From NCBI GenBank assembly GCA_910589415.1, contig OU342632.1:54673341-54737340 (forward strand): DNA of 64,000 bases. Reading direction: 5' to 3'. How positions within the stretch are numbered: position 1 is the stretch's first letter; each line of letters begins with the position of its first letter. The stretch is from Malachius bipustulatus. Its lineage: Eukaryota; Arthropoda; Insecta; Coleoptera; Melyridae. The notes beneath the pieces were generated by a model. That model ran no database searches, was not told where the DNA came from, and saw nothing but the letters and a program-made list of their open reading frames with translations. The translations under genes were made by a program, and so were the position numbers. Positions 12,424 through 23,640 of the stretch are shown one piece after another.

Positions 12424-12616
12424 TGATTTGTCCAGTGAGTGTTGTCCGGTGAGATGCTACACTCATCCTGACTATAAACGATTTGATTTAATGCGATTTA
12501 ATTCGTAATAATTACAAATTATGTTGTAATTGTACGAATTGAATCTCATAAAATCAGATCGTTTGTAGTCAGGATCAGTGTGGCATCTCACCGGACAACA
12601 CTCACTGGACAAGCCA
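12424..12616. mobile_element. small palindromic MITE (193 bp), TA-flanked
   Basis: The arms begin TGATTTGTCCAGTGAGTG on the left and close with the inverse CACTCACTGGACAAGCCA on the right. TA flanks both sides (12422-12423 and 12617-12618). The arms meet in an AT-rich loop around 12515-12530. It shares end sequence with 4609-5490. Confidence 0.75.
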
Positions 12617-12708
12617 TATATTTATTTAAGTATACCTTTTTATGCAAGAAAACTATTCAAAACCCTTTATCTTTTTTTTAAGAGCTCGTCAGTACCTATA
12701 CTTATCGG

Positions 12709-13449
12709 TCTGCTTAAGGCTGGCCACTGGCTATATCTCGGAAACGAATGGTCCTAGAACCTCAAAATAAAAAATTTCCAGACATAAGTGATCACGAGAA
12801 ATCCAATAATAATATTTGCAAGATGGACGCACTTCCGGAAATACCGGAAGTTGACACCTACTTCGTTATTTTAACGGAAACACCTTGTAAATTGTTATAT
12901 TTTTTAAATGTCTGTAAATTTTTTAAAACAGTGTAGAACTGGAACGGTTCAAGATATTTAAGAACGGTTTACATGTCCCTATCCTAACTTTTCACATAGT
13001 ATCCTACTATATGGTTTAAATTTTAATAAAGGGTGATGAAAAATCGGATAATTTTCATCACCCTGTATTAAAATTTACTCCACATAGTGGGATAAAACAT
13101 TAAAAGTTAGGATAGGGACATGAAAACCGTTTTTAGATATCTTGAGTCATTCTAGTTGAAAATTTGCGATTTTCACTTGTTTATAACTCATAAACCGCTC
13201 AATCTAAATTCCAGTGGTGAAAACCACCTGTATTCGATTTCTTCAGACATTTAAAAAAATTAATATTTTACAAGGTGTTCCCGTTAAAATAACGAAGTAG
13301 GTAGCAGCTTCCGCAATTTCCGGAAGTGCTGCCATCTTGAAAATATTTTTAATGAATTTCTCGTGATCACTTATGTCTGGAAATTTTTCATTTTGAGGTT
13401 CTAGGCCCATTAGTCTTCGAGGTATAGCGGGTGGTCAGTCTTAAGCAGA
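12709..13449. mobile_element. palindromic element with the shared hairpin core, about 0.74 kb
   Basis: The inverted arms begin TCTGCTTAAGRCTGRCCAC and end with the inverse at 13449. Internal blocks, mirrored in both arms, include ACTTCCGGAAATACCGGAAG, GTTATTTTAACGG, GTTTACATGTCCCTATCCT and, at the centre (about 13030-13070), a GGGTGATGAAAA...TTTTCATCACCC loop. The right half also holds CGATTTTCACTTGTTTATAAC. The 48709-49563 element is a close relative; 20042-21481 and 52205-57140 share only the central part. Non-coding. Confidence 0.8.
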
Positions 13450-13552
13450 GTATAATTTATTATTTTTATTGTTAATTTTATTTCTTATAAAGGTCTTCTA
13501 ACTAATAAAGTCCTGCGGAAAACACCTGACTCACGTTATACACTGTGTCACT

Positions 13553-13760
13553 GAGAGCATGGGGATCTCGGAAACCGTGAGTCGGTTGAATCAGCAGAAA
13601 GTTGCACAATTTAGTGTCCAATGACATTCTTTTGAAGAAAACAGAAAATTCCGCTTACATCCAGAGATAAAAAAAAAACGAAATCTGCAACTTCGTTTTT
13701 ATTTTTTCCTGAAATTATTTGGAAAGTTATACAAGAACAAATAACATTTTTTCATAGCTA
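13553..13760 (+). repeat. single arm of the GGATCTCGGAAAC repeat family
   Basis: The segment starts GGGGATCTCGGAAACCGTGA and continues with GTTGCACAATTTAGTG. It matches one arm of the palindrome at 63445-63944 and, inverted, 17290-17480. Only one arm is present, so this is a fragment. Confidence 0.5.
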
Positions 13761-14279
13761 CTTTTTCAGCTCTACAAGACGGAGTTCGCAAAAATTCAGT
13801 CCATTTTTTAGTTTAGAATAAATTCCCAAGACACCCAGTTTTTGATAGAATTTTCGATGACGAATTTAATAATGTATATCACAGTATGGTTTCTTTTTTT
13901 TTATAAAGAACATTTTGGTGTAGCAGGCGTCAAGCTTATGGCGTTAAGAAAATGACAAAAAAAAAAAAATTCACATATTAGTAGGTACCAATATTACCAG
14001 CACGACAATTGTCAATATGTAAATAATATTGTTTTAGTTATTTTGTTAGCGCCATAAGTGCGACGCCTATTACACAAAAAGGTGCTATAAAAAAACAGAA
14101 GAAACTATACCTACAGTTTAAATTGTTGAATTCGTAATTTGAAATGTAATTTGAATAAGTACTTTTTTAAGTGCTATATAAAAAATAAAGTTGATGGTGA
14201 TGTCTTCGAATGTTGTACTGAAATTTTGTAAACGCCATCTTGTATTTGTATTTGTACATTGAGTGTGACCTAGATACTG
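13761..14279. other. no gene seen
   Basis: Contains an imperfect inverted pair around 13870-14100 (a GGCGTC block with GACGCC), consistent with another decayed MITE. No coding signal. Confidence 0.35.
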
Positions 14280-14520
14280 CGACCTAAAAAGATCTATTGT
14301 ATCCCCTCTACTGTGCTTCGCCTGGTGTGGAATCCCTTTAGTGAAGCACCCTCTCCAGGTCCGTTTCCTTGAGAAACTTCAGGATTTTGAGAGGATCAAG
14401 GTCGGGTAAGTTCCCGGCCTCTAACTGGTGGTGGCCCAGAACATTACTTCTTTTGAGTTCTAACGCATCGCAGTTGAGCAGTAGGTGACGCCATCTTGTA
14501 GAGCTAAAAATGCAGCAATG
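14280..14520 (-). pseudogene. C-terminal tail of a non-LTR retrotransposon ORF2 (after RNase H), with its 3' end
   Basis: The minus strand reads HLLLNCDALELKRSNVLG, then LEAGNLPDLDPLKILKFLKE and TDLERVLH, then a stop. This matches the region downstream of RNase H in LOA/I/R1-type elements, where a cysteine-containing HLL..C..L block precedes LLKFLK-type helices. It is followed by a 3' UTR ending ACAATAGATC (about 14298-14289), a common 3' end for this group. Nothing upstream of the tail remains. Confidence 0.6.
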
Positions 14521-14529
14521 AGAAAATGC

Positions 14530-14620
14530 CCTTTAAGCCCGCGTCTCACTATTATAATGCAAAGAAGGTCAAGGCACCGGCAATGCATATGCAAGACACG
14601 GGCTAGGCACGGGCAAGAAC
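14530..14620. repeat. left copy of an inverted repeat pair (partner 16935-17045)
   Basis: The block CAAGGCACCGGCAATGCA with CACGGGCT downstream is repeated in inverted orientation at 16935-17045. The two could be the ends of one older transposon into which the SINE and foldback elements between them were later inserted. Confidence 0.4.
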
Positions 14621-15076
14621 TTGATCAAGCATTTACACTTTTATAACGAGTAAGCCACGCGTTTCAGTCGCTCTTACTTACAGTGGTCTTCTTACTACTG
14701 ATTGAAATTACTCACCCGTTTATAGTAATTTATTATTAGTGTTGTATTATTACTAGTGTTGTCCACTTCACATTCTTATAGAAATAGCTGTTTAAAAAAA
14801 TAGAAAAAACTAAAAACACATTTTGGGTACATGATAATATGTTCAAAACCGAAATCAGGAAGGGGAATTAGCTACATTGCCTACATTGCTACATTCCCGG
14901 ACTAATACATGACGAAACCAAATTCTTTATCATAAAATTAACTTTCTTACATGTTTTTTAGTTCATAAAATGTATGATTATCATAAAGAGTGCATAAAGT
15001 ACAATCGAGTGAAATGAAGTGTCGTAGTGGTTTATTAGTGCTCCGGGAGGTACGTTAAAAAGTGAGTCCTGGCTGC
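14621..15076. other. no gene seen
   Basis: AT-rich, anonymous. Confidence 0.35.
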
Positions 15077-15158
15077 TTCACAGCAGTCGTTAAGTTATGT
15101 CAGAGGTGTTGAGGCTACCTGAAAACTTCTGACACTTGGGCTTTACCACAGCCATACG
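15077..15158 (-). repeat. short interspersed repeat, copy 1
   Basis: The sequence from GGCTGCTTCACAGCAGTCGT to GACACTTGGGCTTTACCAC is repeated in the opposite orientation at 40984-41075. Strand is given relative to that copy. It may be a 3' piece of a SINE; no promoter boxes are visible. Confidence 0.5.
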
Positions 15159-15570
15159 ATATTTTTTTTTATTACACTCATTTAATATTAGTCGTAATAA
15201 CCTAAAATGTATCTATTGATTTGCATAGTCCAATCACGAAATCGCATACAAGGACAGTAAAAATATTGAACATAACGGCAGATACGTAAGATAGGTGCAA
15301 CTCGTCACTGCACGCCGCCTAGTAAACGATTAAGTACAAGTTACACCACCTACTAGAGAAATAAAGAAATAAAGAAATAATTTTTCAATCAAATGTGACT
15401 ACACAAAATCTGTTACCTCAAAAATCTAAAGAAGAGTATAATATTAAGAAACATGTCACCTTTATCAACTGGCGTAATGAAAAAGGCGTTAATAGCTTCA
15501 CATAACACTATAACACTTATATGAATACATAAGAAGTGTTTTTTTTTTTAAATACTAACTTTTCGTTCAT

Positions 15571-15705
15571 TTTACGTGGCCCAGTTGTTAACTCCGCTGG
15601 CCCACGGAGCCATTGATCGCGGGTTCGAAACTCAGCTCGGCCCGCATTACTTTTCAGATTCATTTTCGAATGTTCGTGAAAAGTAAAACAAGCGATCGAA
15701 GGTTT
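15571..15705 (+). mobile_element. tRNA-derived SINE, family 1
   Basis: An A-box-like TGGCCCAGTTGTT lies at 15577-15589 and a B-box GGTTCGAAACT at 15622-15632, spaced as in an internal pol III promoter. The 3' part (TTTTCAGATTCATTTTCGAA to GCGATCGAAGGTTT) ends in an A run. A second copy lies at 59141-59280 with the same layout. Confidence 0.65.
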
Positions 15706-15720
15706 AAAAAAAAGCAAATA

Positions 15721-16597
15721 TATACAGTGCATTTCTTTTTCAATGCACCATAGGGATTTACATGTAAAAAATGGACCTCGTGTTAATGGTTTTCCTGGGG
15801 TAAATTTCTGAATTTTTTTTTTGTGGAATCTTAAAACACAGTATTCTACACCTTATTTTGAAGATCTGCTACCACCGGGAGCACTACTTATTTAGATAAA
15901 AATTAAAAAGTGGAACCATTTCTACTGATTTTTTAAAATAGGTTGCCATGCTCGTTCACTGACATCTATCACTCCTGTGACATTTTAATCATTACATATT
16001 ATTATTTAAATCAATTTAAACAACAAAATCAAACAAAGTAGCTACTAGCTACCTAAGAATACCTAACCTATGCTTAGCAAAAGACAGAAGGGAACACAGC
16101 GTGTATTAAACAATTTATTTGTAAAACAATAAATTAAAAATCTAAATCAAATATTCAAACTGTCGTCCAGAAGCTGCTAAACAATGTCCTAATCTTTCCC
16201 GAAAATGCCGCTTTACATTTTGTAATTGTCTAACAACTATTATTGTATTAGAAGCTTCATTAATTCTTTGCTTTAGTTCTTCCAAATTGTTTGGTCTTTC
16301 TCTTATGTCGTCAAAAACTTGAAAATTAATTAAAATGTCATAGGCTTGATAGATGTCAGTGAACGAGCATGGCAACCTATTTTAAAAAATCAGTAGAAAT
16401 GGTTCCACTTTTTAATTTTTATCTAAATAAGTATTGCTCCCAGTGGTAGCAGATCTTCAAAATAAGGTGTAGAATACTGTGTTTTAAGATTCCACAAAAA
16501 AAAATTCAGAAATTTACCCCAGGAAAACCATTAACACGAGGTCAATTTTTTACATGTAAATCCCTATGGTGCATTGAAAAAGAAATGCACTGTATAA
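15721..16597. mobile_element. foldback element with about 250 bp arms around a transposase C-terminus
   Basis: The arms 15721-15971 and 16352-16597 are near-identical inverted repeats. The ends read TATACAGTGCATTTCTTTTT and its inverse. The 380 bp centre encodes the last part of a mariner-like transposase on the minus strand. The architecture is the same as at 9105-10521 but the sequence is unrelated. Confidence 0.75.
16142..16375 (-). pseudogene. C-terminal piece of a mariner-like transposase
   Basis: The segment reads NLEELKQRINEASNTI, then VRQLQNVKRHFRERLGHCLA and RQFEYLI before a stop at 16142. This is the typical last 60 residues of insect Tc1/mariner-like transposases (an ELRQRI helix, then R..F..R...C....G..FEHL). 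The first residues of the open frame come from the foldback arm and are not transposase. The catalytic domain is absent. Confidence 0.65.
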
Positions 16598-16605
16598 TTT
16601 AAAAG

Positions 16606-16708
16606 TGTGTGGCTGTATGAGTCCGTTCTCGAAGCCAGATTACCAGAGTGGCGCGACTATGTCTTACCTACACAGTTAAGACCGATGCTCCCTCTTTAAA
16701 AAAAAAGT
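16606..16708 (+). mobile_element. SINE family 2, 3' fragment
   Basis: The segment from GTGTGGCTGTATGAG through GACTATGTCTTACCTACACA to GACCGATGCTCCC plus an A run matches the 3' part of the SINE at 59630-59865. The tRNA-like head is missing, or was replaced by the preceding foldback element. Confidence 0.5.
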
Positions 16709-18170
16709 CACTCGTAGATGAAATTTTTATGCAACACATGCATAAAGTGCCTTTATTTCACTTCCCAGTCGTAAAAAGAAGTACTACTTTATGCACTTGT
16801 TGCATAAATAACTAATAAATATTAATTTTCATTTATTTAATTAATTTTTCATCCGTGTTGGTCTGATTAAACCCTGACAAACCGACAAGGCATGTACTTA
16901 CTCAGAAAATATTGTTCTGAAGAATACCTACGGGCAGCATAAGTGACGTGCATTGCCGAAATACATGTCATATGAATATCGCAGAGCCCGTGCCTTCACG
17001 TGTATTACCGGTGCCTTGCCCGTTCCTTGAAATATAGTTAGAATTGGCCTTTGTTCTTTCATACACCGTGTTGGATAGAAAAAGTAACATAGGGAACACG
17101 TGTAAAGAACATTTTCAGCAATACTTTTACAATAAATGACGTCCTTTCAAAAAGACAGTTCCCTTGGAAACTTCTAAGTTTCCTAGGATACTATACAGTT
17201 TCCTAGGAAATGTGCAGTTTTAATCCAGAGTGGCTCGGATCCTTATTAATATTTACTGTAGTGTTTCCTCTATATTACCTTTCCTATGCAGTGTATGTTT
17301 CCAAATAACTTCGGAAAAAAAATAAATACGAAATCGTAAGATTTCAGGTTTTTCGAATATCTCCGGATATAAGCTGAATTGTCTCGTTCTCCTAACAGAA
17401 TATAAAATTAACAACAAAATTGCGCAACTTTTTGCTAATTTAACCCACCCTGTATCTCTCACGCTTTCCAAGATACCAATGCTGTACATTCTTATCTTGC
17501 ATGCAGTGTATATGTTGGAAATTTTCACCTCAACAAAGTCATTCGGGTTTCACATAAAAACTTCGTATTTTACAGACATTAATTTATATTTTGATACAGA
17601 GAGAAGTAGGTACACCACTGGTATCGCTTTGAATATTTCCAACCAGCCATTCATAACACCCGCCATGATCCGCTGGTTCAACATTAGGGATCTCGTAATG
17701 ACAGTTTGATCTTTGCCGAAATTAAAAATGTAACTGATGTAATGTTTTATTCAGAGCCCGTTTCCTCTTTCAAAACATAAAGATTTATATGGAATACGGG
17801 ACTGCGTTATAGCTCGTTTCTTGTGCGTTCGAATTTTATTGGAAATCTCCTGTTCTGGCGATATCGTAAATATTAAATGCCAGCAAAAATCTTTCGATAA
17901 ACGAAAAGAAAATTCGGTTTCCTGGATTTTCAATGATGCAGATTTAGATATCAATTTTTAATTTCTTTTGTGCATTAAAATTGGCATTGGTATTTTTACA
18001 GACAATCATATTTAAAAATTCAAATCTCTTTGTACAAAACCTAATTAAAATTTATCTTTTAAATTATTATAAGTTTAATTACATTATTGGACGCTGATCT
18101 CTACATAGCGAGCTACATAGTCCCGTCGGTAAAGTAAAACAGGTATAAAAAGTTCATAAAAAACTTATCT
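16709..18170. other. no gene; repeat fragments
   Basis: Contains the inverted partner (16935-17045) of 14530-14620. At about 17290-17480 there is a reverse-oriented arm of the GGATCTCGGAAAC family, with CCACCCTGTATCTCTCACG at its edge. The stretch 17520-18170 shows nothing I can name. Confidence 0.4.
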
Positions 18171-18420
18171 ATAGGGGAGAGTGGGGTATAATGATCCCTC
18201 TAAGAAAAAATATCTAATAGTGGAACTATAGAAAATGTTAAAATCTCAAATATTTTATATAAGAAGAAGCATAGTTTACTTGACATTTTGGTAAGGTTAA
18301 ATGTGTTGATAGCTTCAAAAACTTTGGTAGCAATAGGCATATCTCACACCCAACAAAGGAATCATTATGCCCCTATGGTGGAGGTAAAATGATCCCTCCA
18401 AGTGGGTAAAACGATCCCAC
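18171..18420. repeat. candidate terminal region of the pogo-like element
   Basis: AGGGGAGAGTGGGGTATAAT followed by GATCCC, with two further copies of an AAAAYGATCCC motif (about 18390 and 18410), lies 350 bp beyond the transposase stop. Such iterated end motifs suit a transposon terminus. I did not find the matching inverted end beyond 22117, so the assignment is tentative. Confidence 0.35.
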
Positions 18421-18766
18421 ACTAAACAGTGGTAGTTATGGTTTACTTTAATAATAATTATAAAACTCAACCACAACTATAATAATTATTATAGGCATAA
18501 TAACAAATTAGGGAAGGTTGATTAGTAAAACTGTTCTTGTGCAAGTATAAAAGATGAATGTTTTCTTGTGAAAACATAACACAATTTATTGAAAACAACA
18601 CGATTTCTTAGAAATTAAAGAACTTAACGACAAGTATTTATCAGCGAAACTATCGTTGTCACAAACAGAAACTTATAAAAATAAACATAACAAAATAGAA
18701 ATTGAAAAATAGAACTGAAAAACTTTGTTTTAGGTATAAAGTAACAAAAAATAACAAAATAGCCAA

Positions 18767-20041
18767 CTAAAATTTTATACATTTGTTTACTGGCTTGACT
18801 CTAATCTGGAACGCACATCTGATACACGTGTAATCATCATCATCGTCACTTACACCTGCACATTCATCGTGTGCCCATCCGCGACAATTCGTGCATTGGA
18901 TCCAACCTTCTCCGCCAGTTGAAGATTTAAATTCTTCGGAACACAATAAGCATTCTGCGTTATCAGAACTTTCACTGCTACTCTCACAATCTTTTCTCAA
19001 CTTTCTTTTATTTTTTCCCCTAATTTTCAAGGTCTCTAGTGATTTGCCTCTACTGATTTTGGCGTCTTTCCTCTCTTTCTTTCTTTTTTCCTCTTCAATT
19101 TTTTTCAGCTTTTCGTTTTCTAGCTGGTCCTTGTATGGCGTACCTGTTAGAACTATAGCACCAGTTGACTTGCGTTTATTTATGCTTCTCTTAGTAGTTA
19201 TTTTTGTAAGAGGATGACATACTGAGGGAGCAAAAGAAAATGAAGAAGTTTTGTTAATTCCCAGTTCTTGAGAATCGGGATCTAACAAGACAGTGTCTGG
19301 ACGTGAGCTTGGACCTGGAACAGGATTTTCTTGACGTCCTTGCAGTGAAGTTTGTTCTATTGAAGAATTCAGATGTGCAAGAGAACTTTTTTGACTTACT
19401 TCTTCCACAGTTCCTTCAATGGGGGCGTCTGGTTCTTCATTTAGTTCGTCTGTCACTTCTGCAGCTATGAAATCGGCATCCGTAAAAATTTCTGGATTAA
19501 ACGGTACGATCCTAGTTTTTCGAAACCCATTAATAGCGTTAGTGGGTATAGCAGCTTTCAAGTAAGCATCACAAAAGATCGTGCTGACTTGAAATGTCGT
19601 GACAGTTCTTCCGGGATGACTGTTACTCCATTTCTCTAGAGCTTGGTCTAGGTATGCATTTAGTGGGAACATAACCCCAACGTCTAGTGGCTGGAGTCTA
19701 TTGGTTGTGTGAGGTGGTAAACATAACAAAGCAACGAAATTTTCCCTTGCTTTGAGTATGACATCCAAGTTCTTTGTATGGGATAAATGTCCGTCCATAA
19801 TTAATAGTGCAGGGTCATCTTTAGAAGGTTTAACGAAGCTTACAAAATGATCAAACCATTGCTTGAATAAATCAAGCTTCATCCACCCGCTCTCATTGCA
19901 TGCAAAAACTGTTCCTGGTGGGGCTCCGTCAGTTAGTTCAGCTTTCATGCGTTTTCTGGAAAAAATCAGCATAGGCGGTATGAAATTTTCTGCTGATGAT
20001 ATGCAAATTACTGCTGTTGTTGAAATTCCGCGTTCAGCTGA
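18767..20041 (-). pseudogene. pogo-like (DDE_1) transposase, C-terminal part
   Basis: This is the second piece of a transposase whose first piece is 22117-21482. It starts at SAERGISTTAVICISSAENF and continues through the middle of the catalytic domain. ALLIMDGHLSHTKN holds the second acidic residue, and LPPHTTNRLQPLDVGVMFPLN holds the third (D). A low-complexity lysine-rich stretch follows. The end is a PHD-like finger: CLLC, then CTNC, then a His and Cys in WAHDEC, and finally CIRC. The frame is open throughout (424 codons plus stop). Insect relatives of the Tigger/jerky type have this layout. Discounting the palindrome at 20042-21481 and one TGA gives one uninterrupted 635-codon frame, so the protein was lost only by that insertion. 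Confidence 0.85.
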
Positions 20042-21481
20042 TAGTGGCGTGTGTGAGTCGGACGAACATGTAAATATTTTGAGCCGGAACAAGATTACTT
20101 CCCCCTCCCGTTTTCGAGGATGCTGAACACGATGCCGTTGTCAGAATTTCTCTTTGGGGTTGCGCAACCCCTCAAAACGGAAAAAACCACCCCCTAGAGA
20201 GATAAACCGCGCTTTCAATCCATTTCCCTGCAAAAAAAACCTTCCCCCGTTTTCGAGGATGCTGAGCACAATGGAGGTGCTGGACATCGCGTGCGACCCC
20301 GACCAACCCCTCCACCGGCCAATACTCACCCCCGAAATGGGTGATTTTTTTTATGTATATTATGTAGGCCAAGCGATGGACTTTTTCGAAAAACTTTTTG
20401 AAAATTCAAGTAGAGAATCACAATGGTCATAATTTAAAATTATTTTGGAGTATAAAGAGTGTCCCATATGAAAGTGACATATCAAAGTTATGTTTTTTTA
20501 AATGGAATGTTATTGCATTTTTAGATTGTCTGAGAAGAGGAAATAAGATTGGCTTTTACAGTTGGTGTTTAAATTCAGAAGTTTTTGAGTTATAAACAAG
20601 TGAAAATCGTCATTTTTTAAGTTCACTGCCCTGTACAACGAAAACGGCTAAAGATAGAGAAAAACGGCTTACATGTCCTTATTTTAACTTTTCATGTACT
20701 ATCCTATGATGTATATGAAATGCTTATACAGGGTGATAAAAAAATTTAAAAAATCTGAGATTTCTCCACGCGTCGCCAAATAAAAAAATCAAAGAAAGTA
20801 CAAACTATACCATAGGATAGTACATAAAAAGTTAAAATAGGGACATGTAAGCCGTTTTTCTCTATCTTGAACCGATTTCGTTGTACTATAAAAAATGACG
20901 ATTTTCACTTGTTTATAACTCAAAAACTTTTGAATTTAAACACCAACTGTAAAAGCCAATCTTATTTCCTCTTCTCAGACAATCTAAAAATGCAATAACA
21001 TAGGAGCATTCCATTTAAAAAAACATAACTTTGATATGTCACTGTCATATGGGACACTCTTTATACTCCAAAATAATTTTAAATTATGGCCATTGTGATT
21101 CTGTACTTGAATTTTCAAAAAGTTTTTCGAAAAAGCAAATCGTTTGCCCTACATATACATAAAAAAAATCACCCATTTCGGGGGTGAGTATTGGCCGGTG
21201 GAGGGGTTGGTCGGGGTCGTACGCGATGTCCAGCACCTCCATTGTGCTCAGCATCCTCGAAAACGGGGGGAAGGTTTTTTTTGCAGGGAAATGGATTGAA
21301 GCGCGGTTTATCTCTCTAGGGGGTGGTTTTTGGCCGTTTTGAGGGGTTGCGCAACCCCAAAGAGAAATTCTGACAACGTCATCGTGTTCAGCATCCTCGA
21401 AAACGGAGGGAGGAAGTAATCTTGTTCCGGCTCAAAATATTTACAATTTTCGGGCTTTTTTCCGACTCACACACGCTACTA
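20042..21481. mobile_element. 1,440 bp palindromic element inserted in the pogo-like transposase, TGA duplication
   Basis: The ends read TAGTGGCGTGTGTGAGTC and, on the right, the inverse ending CGCTACTA. Both sides are flanked by TGA (20039-20041 and 21482-21484). The two arms of about 680 bp are highly similar. The outer arm modules (GTTTTCGAGGATGCTGA, GGGTTGCGCAACCCC, CACCCCCGAAATGGG) are unique in this window. The inner 350 bp per arm (AAGTGAAAATCGTCATTTTT, ACGGCTTACATGTCC, ATACAGGGTGATAAA) is shared with 52205-57140. No protein is encoded. Superfamily unclear; a 3 bp duplication is compatible with Harbinger-like elements. Confidence 0.85.
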
Positions 21482-22117
21482 TGATGTAATGCGTGCAACT
21501 TGCTTTCTTCCTTTTTTGGCAAATGTTTTCGAATTCCTTCCAGGAACTGTCGAAATCGACGTTTCATCCACGTTGAAAATTCTATGAGAGGGATAATTAT
21601 GTTTTTGCATTACATCTTTTAGAAGATTGAAAAACTTGGTGACGACAGGCTTATTAAATGCTCTTGCACGAGCGGCAGAAGTAGACTCTGGACTCCGCAA
21701 ACTAATTTCGGGATGTCGATTTTGGAAACCGTGGAGCCAGTCTTTACCTGCAGCCATTTTTATATCAGAAAAAGGATGTGGTATATTATTCCTTTTTGCT
21801 AGCTGAAAAGCTAACCGACGAAGATCTGTTGTTGTTAAACCGTACATTCTTGTCTCCAAATCAAAAATATGTTGTACCAACTCGTTTTCTTGATCCGGAC
21901 TGAAGACTGTCGTCTTGCTACCCATAATTTTCTTACTGTCTGTGGCTATTAAATTCTTATTTCTCGCCCGACGTTTTAATGACATCACTGGCACACCGAA
22001 AGTTCTTGCTGCTGTCTTTATTTGCATTCCATTATTTTTTATCTCGGCAAGAGCATTTCGCATCGCCTCTGGATCCCAACTTTGCCTTTGTGTTTTGCGT
22101 ACATATTTACGAGGCAT
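21482..22117 (-). pseudogene. pogo-like (DDE_1) transposase, N-terminal part
   Basis: ATG at 22117 begins MPRKYVRKTQRQSWDPEAMR, a pipsqueak/Tc5-type helix-turn-helix with AARTFGVPVMSLKRR as the recognition region. A second helical DNA-binding region (residues about 75-140, DLRRLAFQLAKRN, GKDWLHGFQNRHPEISLR) follows. The start of the DDE domain, RIFNVDETSIST, contains the first catalytic aspartate. The frame is open for 212 codons to the insertion point, where the palindrome interrupts it after RITS. NCBI-style annotations often mislabel this family as clz9-like transporters; the sequence is a transposase. Confidence 0.85.
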
Positions 22118-23039
22118 TCTGTAATAGTGAATAATAGTAGGTAATTATTAAATTCATTAAACCCATGTAATAAATGTGGGCCTACGTGGATTTATTTCTA
22201 AATAGTCTGCCAAGGTCACATGAAATATCAGCATTGATGTCAGATCTCAAACTTTGTAGGTGCAATGAGGATGAGGAATCACATAATAGACATAATTTAT
22301 CACAATAACAATTTTTGTTTATTTGAAAATAAAGAATTATGGCTTCTTTTTGAATATGGTGTTAATTCATAAAACGTATTTATAATGAAACTATAATAAG
22401 CACATATTTGTAAAGAACATTTTATTGGAAAGTTGTACACAAATTACAGACTGCAGGTAGGGATGGGGGGTGGAAGGACAGTATATCAGAGGTAGTGTAT
22501 GGTTCCAACTCCGTGAGGTGTTTCCGGAGATACGCCCTGTACGCTGAGAACCCAACAGTTGAAGGATCTACTTTGAAGTGGTTCAGGTATTTTGATTGAT
22601 GCGTACGTGAATGTCCTTTCTGAAGACGACAGATGGTGTGTAGGAGGTTTGCACAAATTGAACCTGGTACTAACTGTAGTGATGGGTGAATCGGAATAGT
22701 AAAATGTGGTTGCATATGGAATAATAATATCAGCGCAAAGCCTGAGCATGCTCAAGCCAATATACCATTAAAGCCTACAGACTCAGATCTGATTGAGCAG
22801 AGTAAATTCTTCACCTGTCCCACGAAACAAAGTCAAAGCTTAATGGTGAATTAATGACGTCAAGCCCGGCATTTTTGTAGTGTGTTAATATGTATATTTA
22901 AATCAGGAGTACCCACATCAATATTCATATAAAAACCATTAAAACCCTCAGGATCGTTCAAATGAATAAGAATCCTCAGGATCATTCAAATGAAGAACAT
23001 GAGATTTTTTTGGAGACTTCAAATAATTGCAGATTGTTT
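22118..23039. other. no clear gene
   Basis: An open frame on the minus strand at 22715-22422 (97 codons) has no motif I recognise and no support from splice sites. Around 22950-23000 a 20 bp phrase (ATCGTTCAAATGAA and ATCATTCAAATGAA with AATCCTCAGG) is tandemly duplicated. Confidence 0.35.
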
Positions 23040-23640
23040 CTCCAGATTGGGTATCTCCCTTGGCTAAACAGTCCTGGTAATAGCTCGTCTGAAATTAAAG
23101 TGATCCACATTTCGAGTTCGCTTCCATTTTTGCTGTGCTTCATCTCGAAAACTTATAAGAAATCTCAAATTATCTGTCAGCCATGGTGCACGTGGTTTCG
23201 TAATCCGTACGGTTCTGAAAGGAGCATGTGTATTGAATAATTCAACCAAACACGAGTTTTAAAATGAAACCTTGTTATTCACATCACTCATTATAAATTT
23301 TTGATGCAGTGGTGCAACCGTTAGTTCAGGTAAAAATCTCTCTCACATGAAATTTCGGTAATCTCTGATTACCTTATATAAAACCGCGGCAGTCTCCGTC
23401 TCAAAGCGCAAGTATGCAGAAACCAGATCATGGTCGAGTAGACATGAGGATGAGAACGATTTACCATGTACATTCTGAAACAACTTTTTTTCGAAATAAT
23501 CAATGTGGTCTAAAACACTAGTACCGTGAGTGGGAAAGTCAACTATCTATGATAGCCCAAAAGTGTCACAAAAATAATTAAATTTATCAATGGCCGGTGA
23601 ATTCTGTTTCAAAACGTTTGACGGTCAATAAATGTGTTAT
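23040..23640 (-). pseudogene. non-LTR retrotransposon fragment: endonuclease C-terminus and linker
   Basis: The minus strand reads FCDTFGL then VDFPTHGTSVLDHIDYF (the strand before the LD.I motif), then LDHDLVSAYL (SDHD-type motif with the initial Ser changed to Leu). The linker follows, with HAPFRTVRITKPRAPWLTDN and RDEAQQKWKRT, the diagnostic H-A-P..T..I..P.APW.T block between endonuclease and RT in Jockey/CR1-type elements. Frame changes and a stop near FM*ER show decay. No RT follows on the 3' side. Confidence 0.7.

Noticed and set aside
18891..19217. 108-codon plus-strand frame opposite the transposase
   Set aside because: Antisense shadow of the lysine-rich linker of the pogo-like transposase.
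22422..22715. 97-codon minus-strand frame
   Set aside because: No recognisable motif, no splice or neighbour support.
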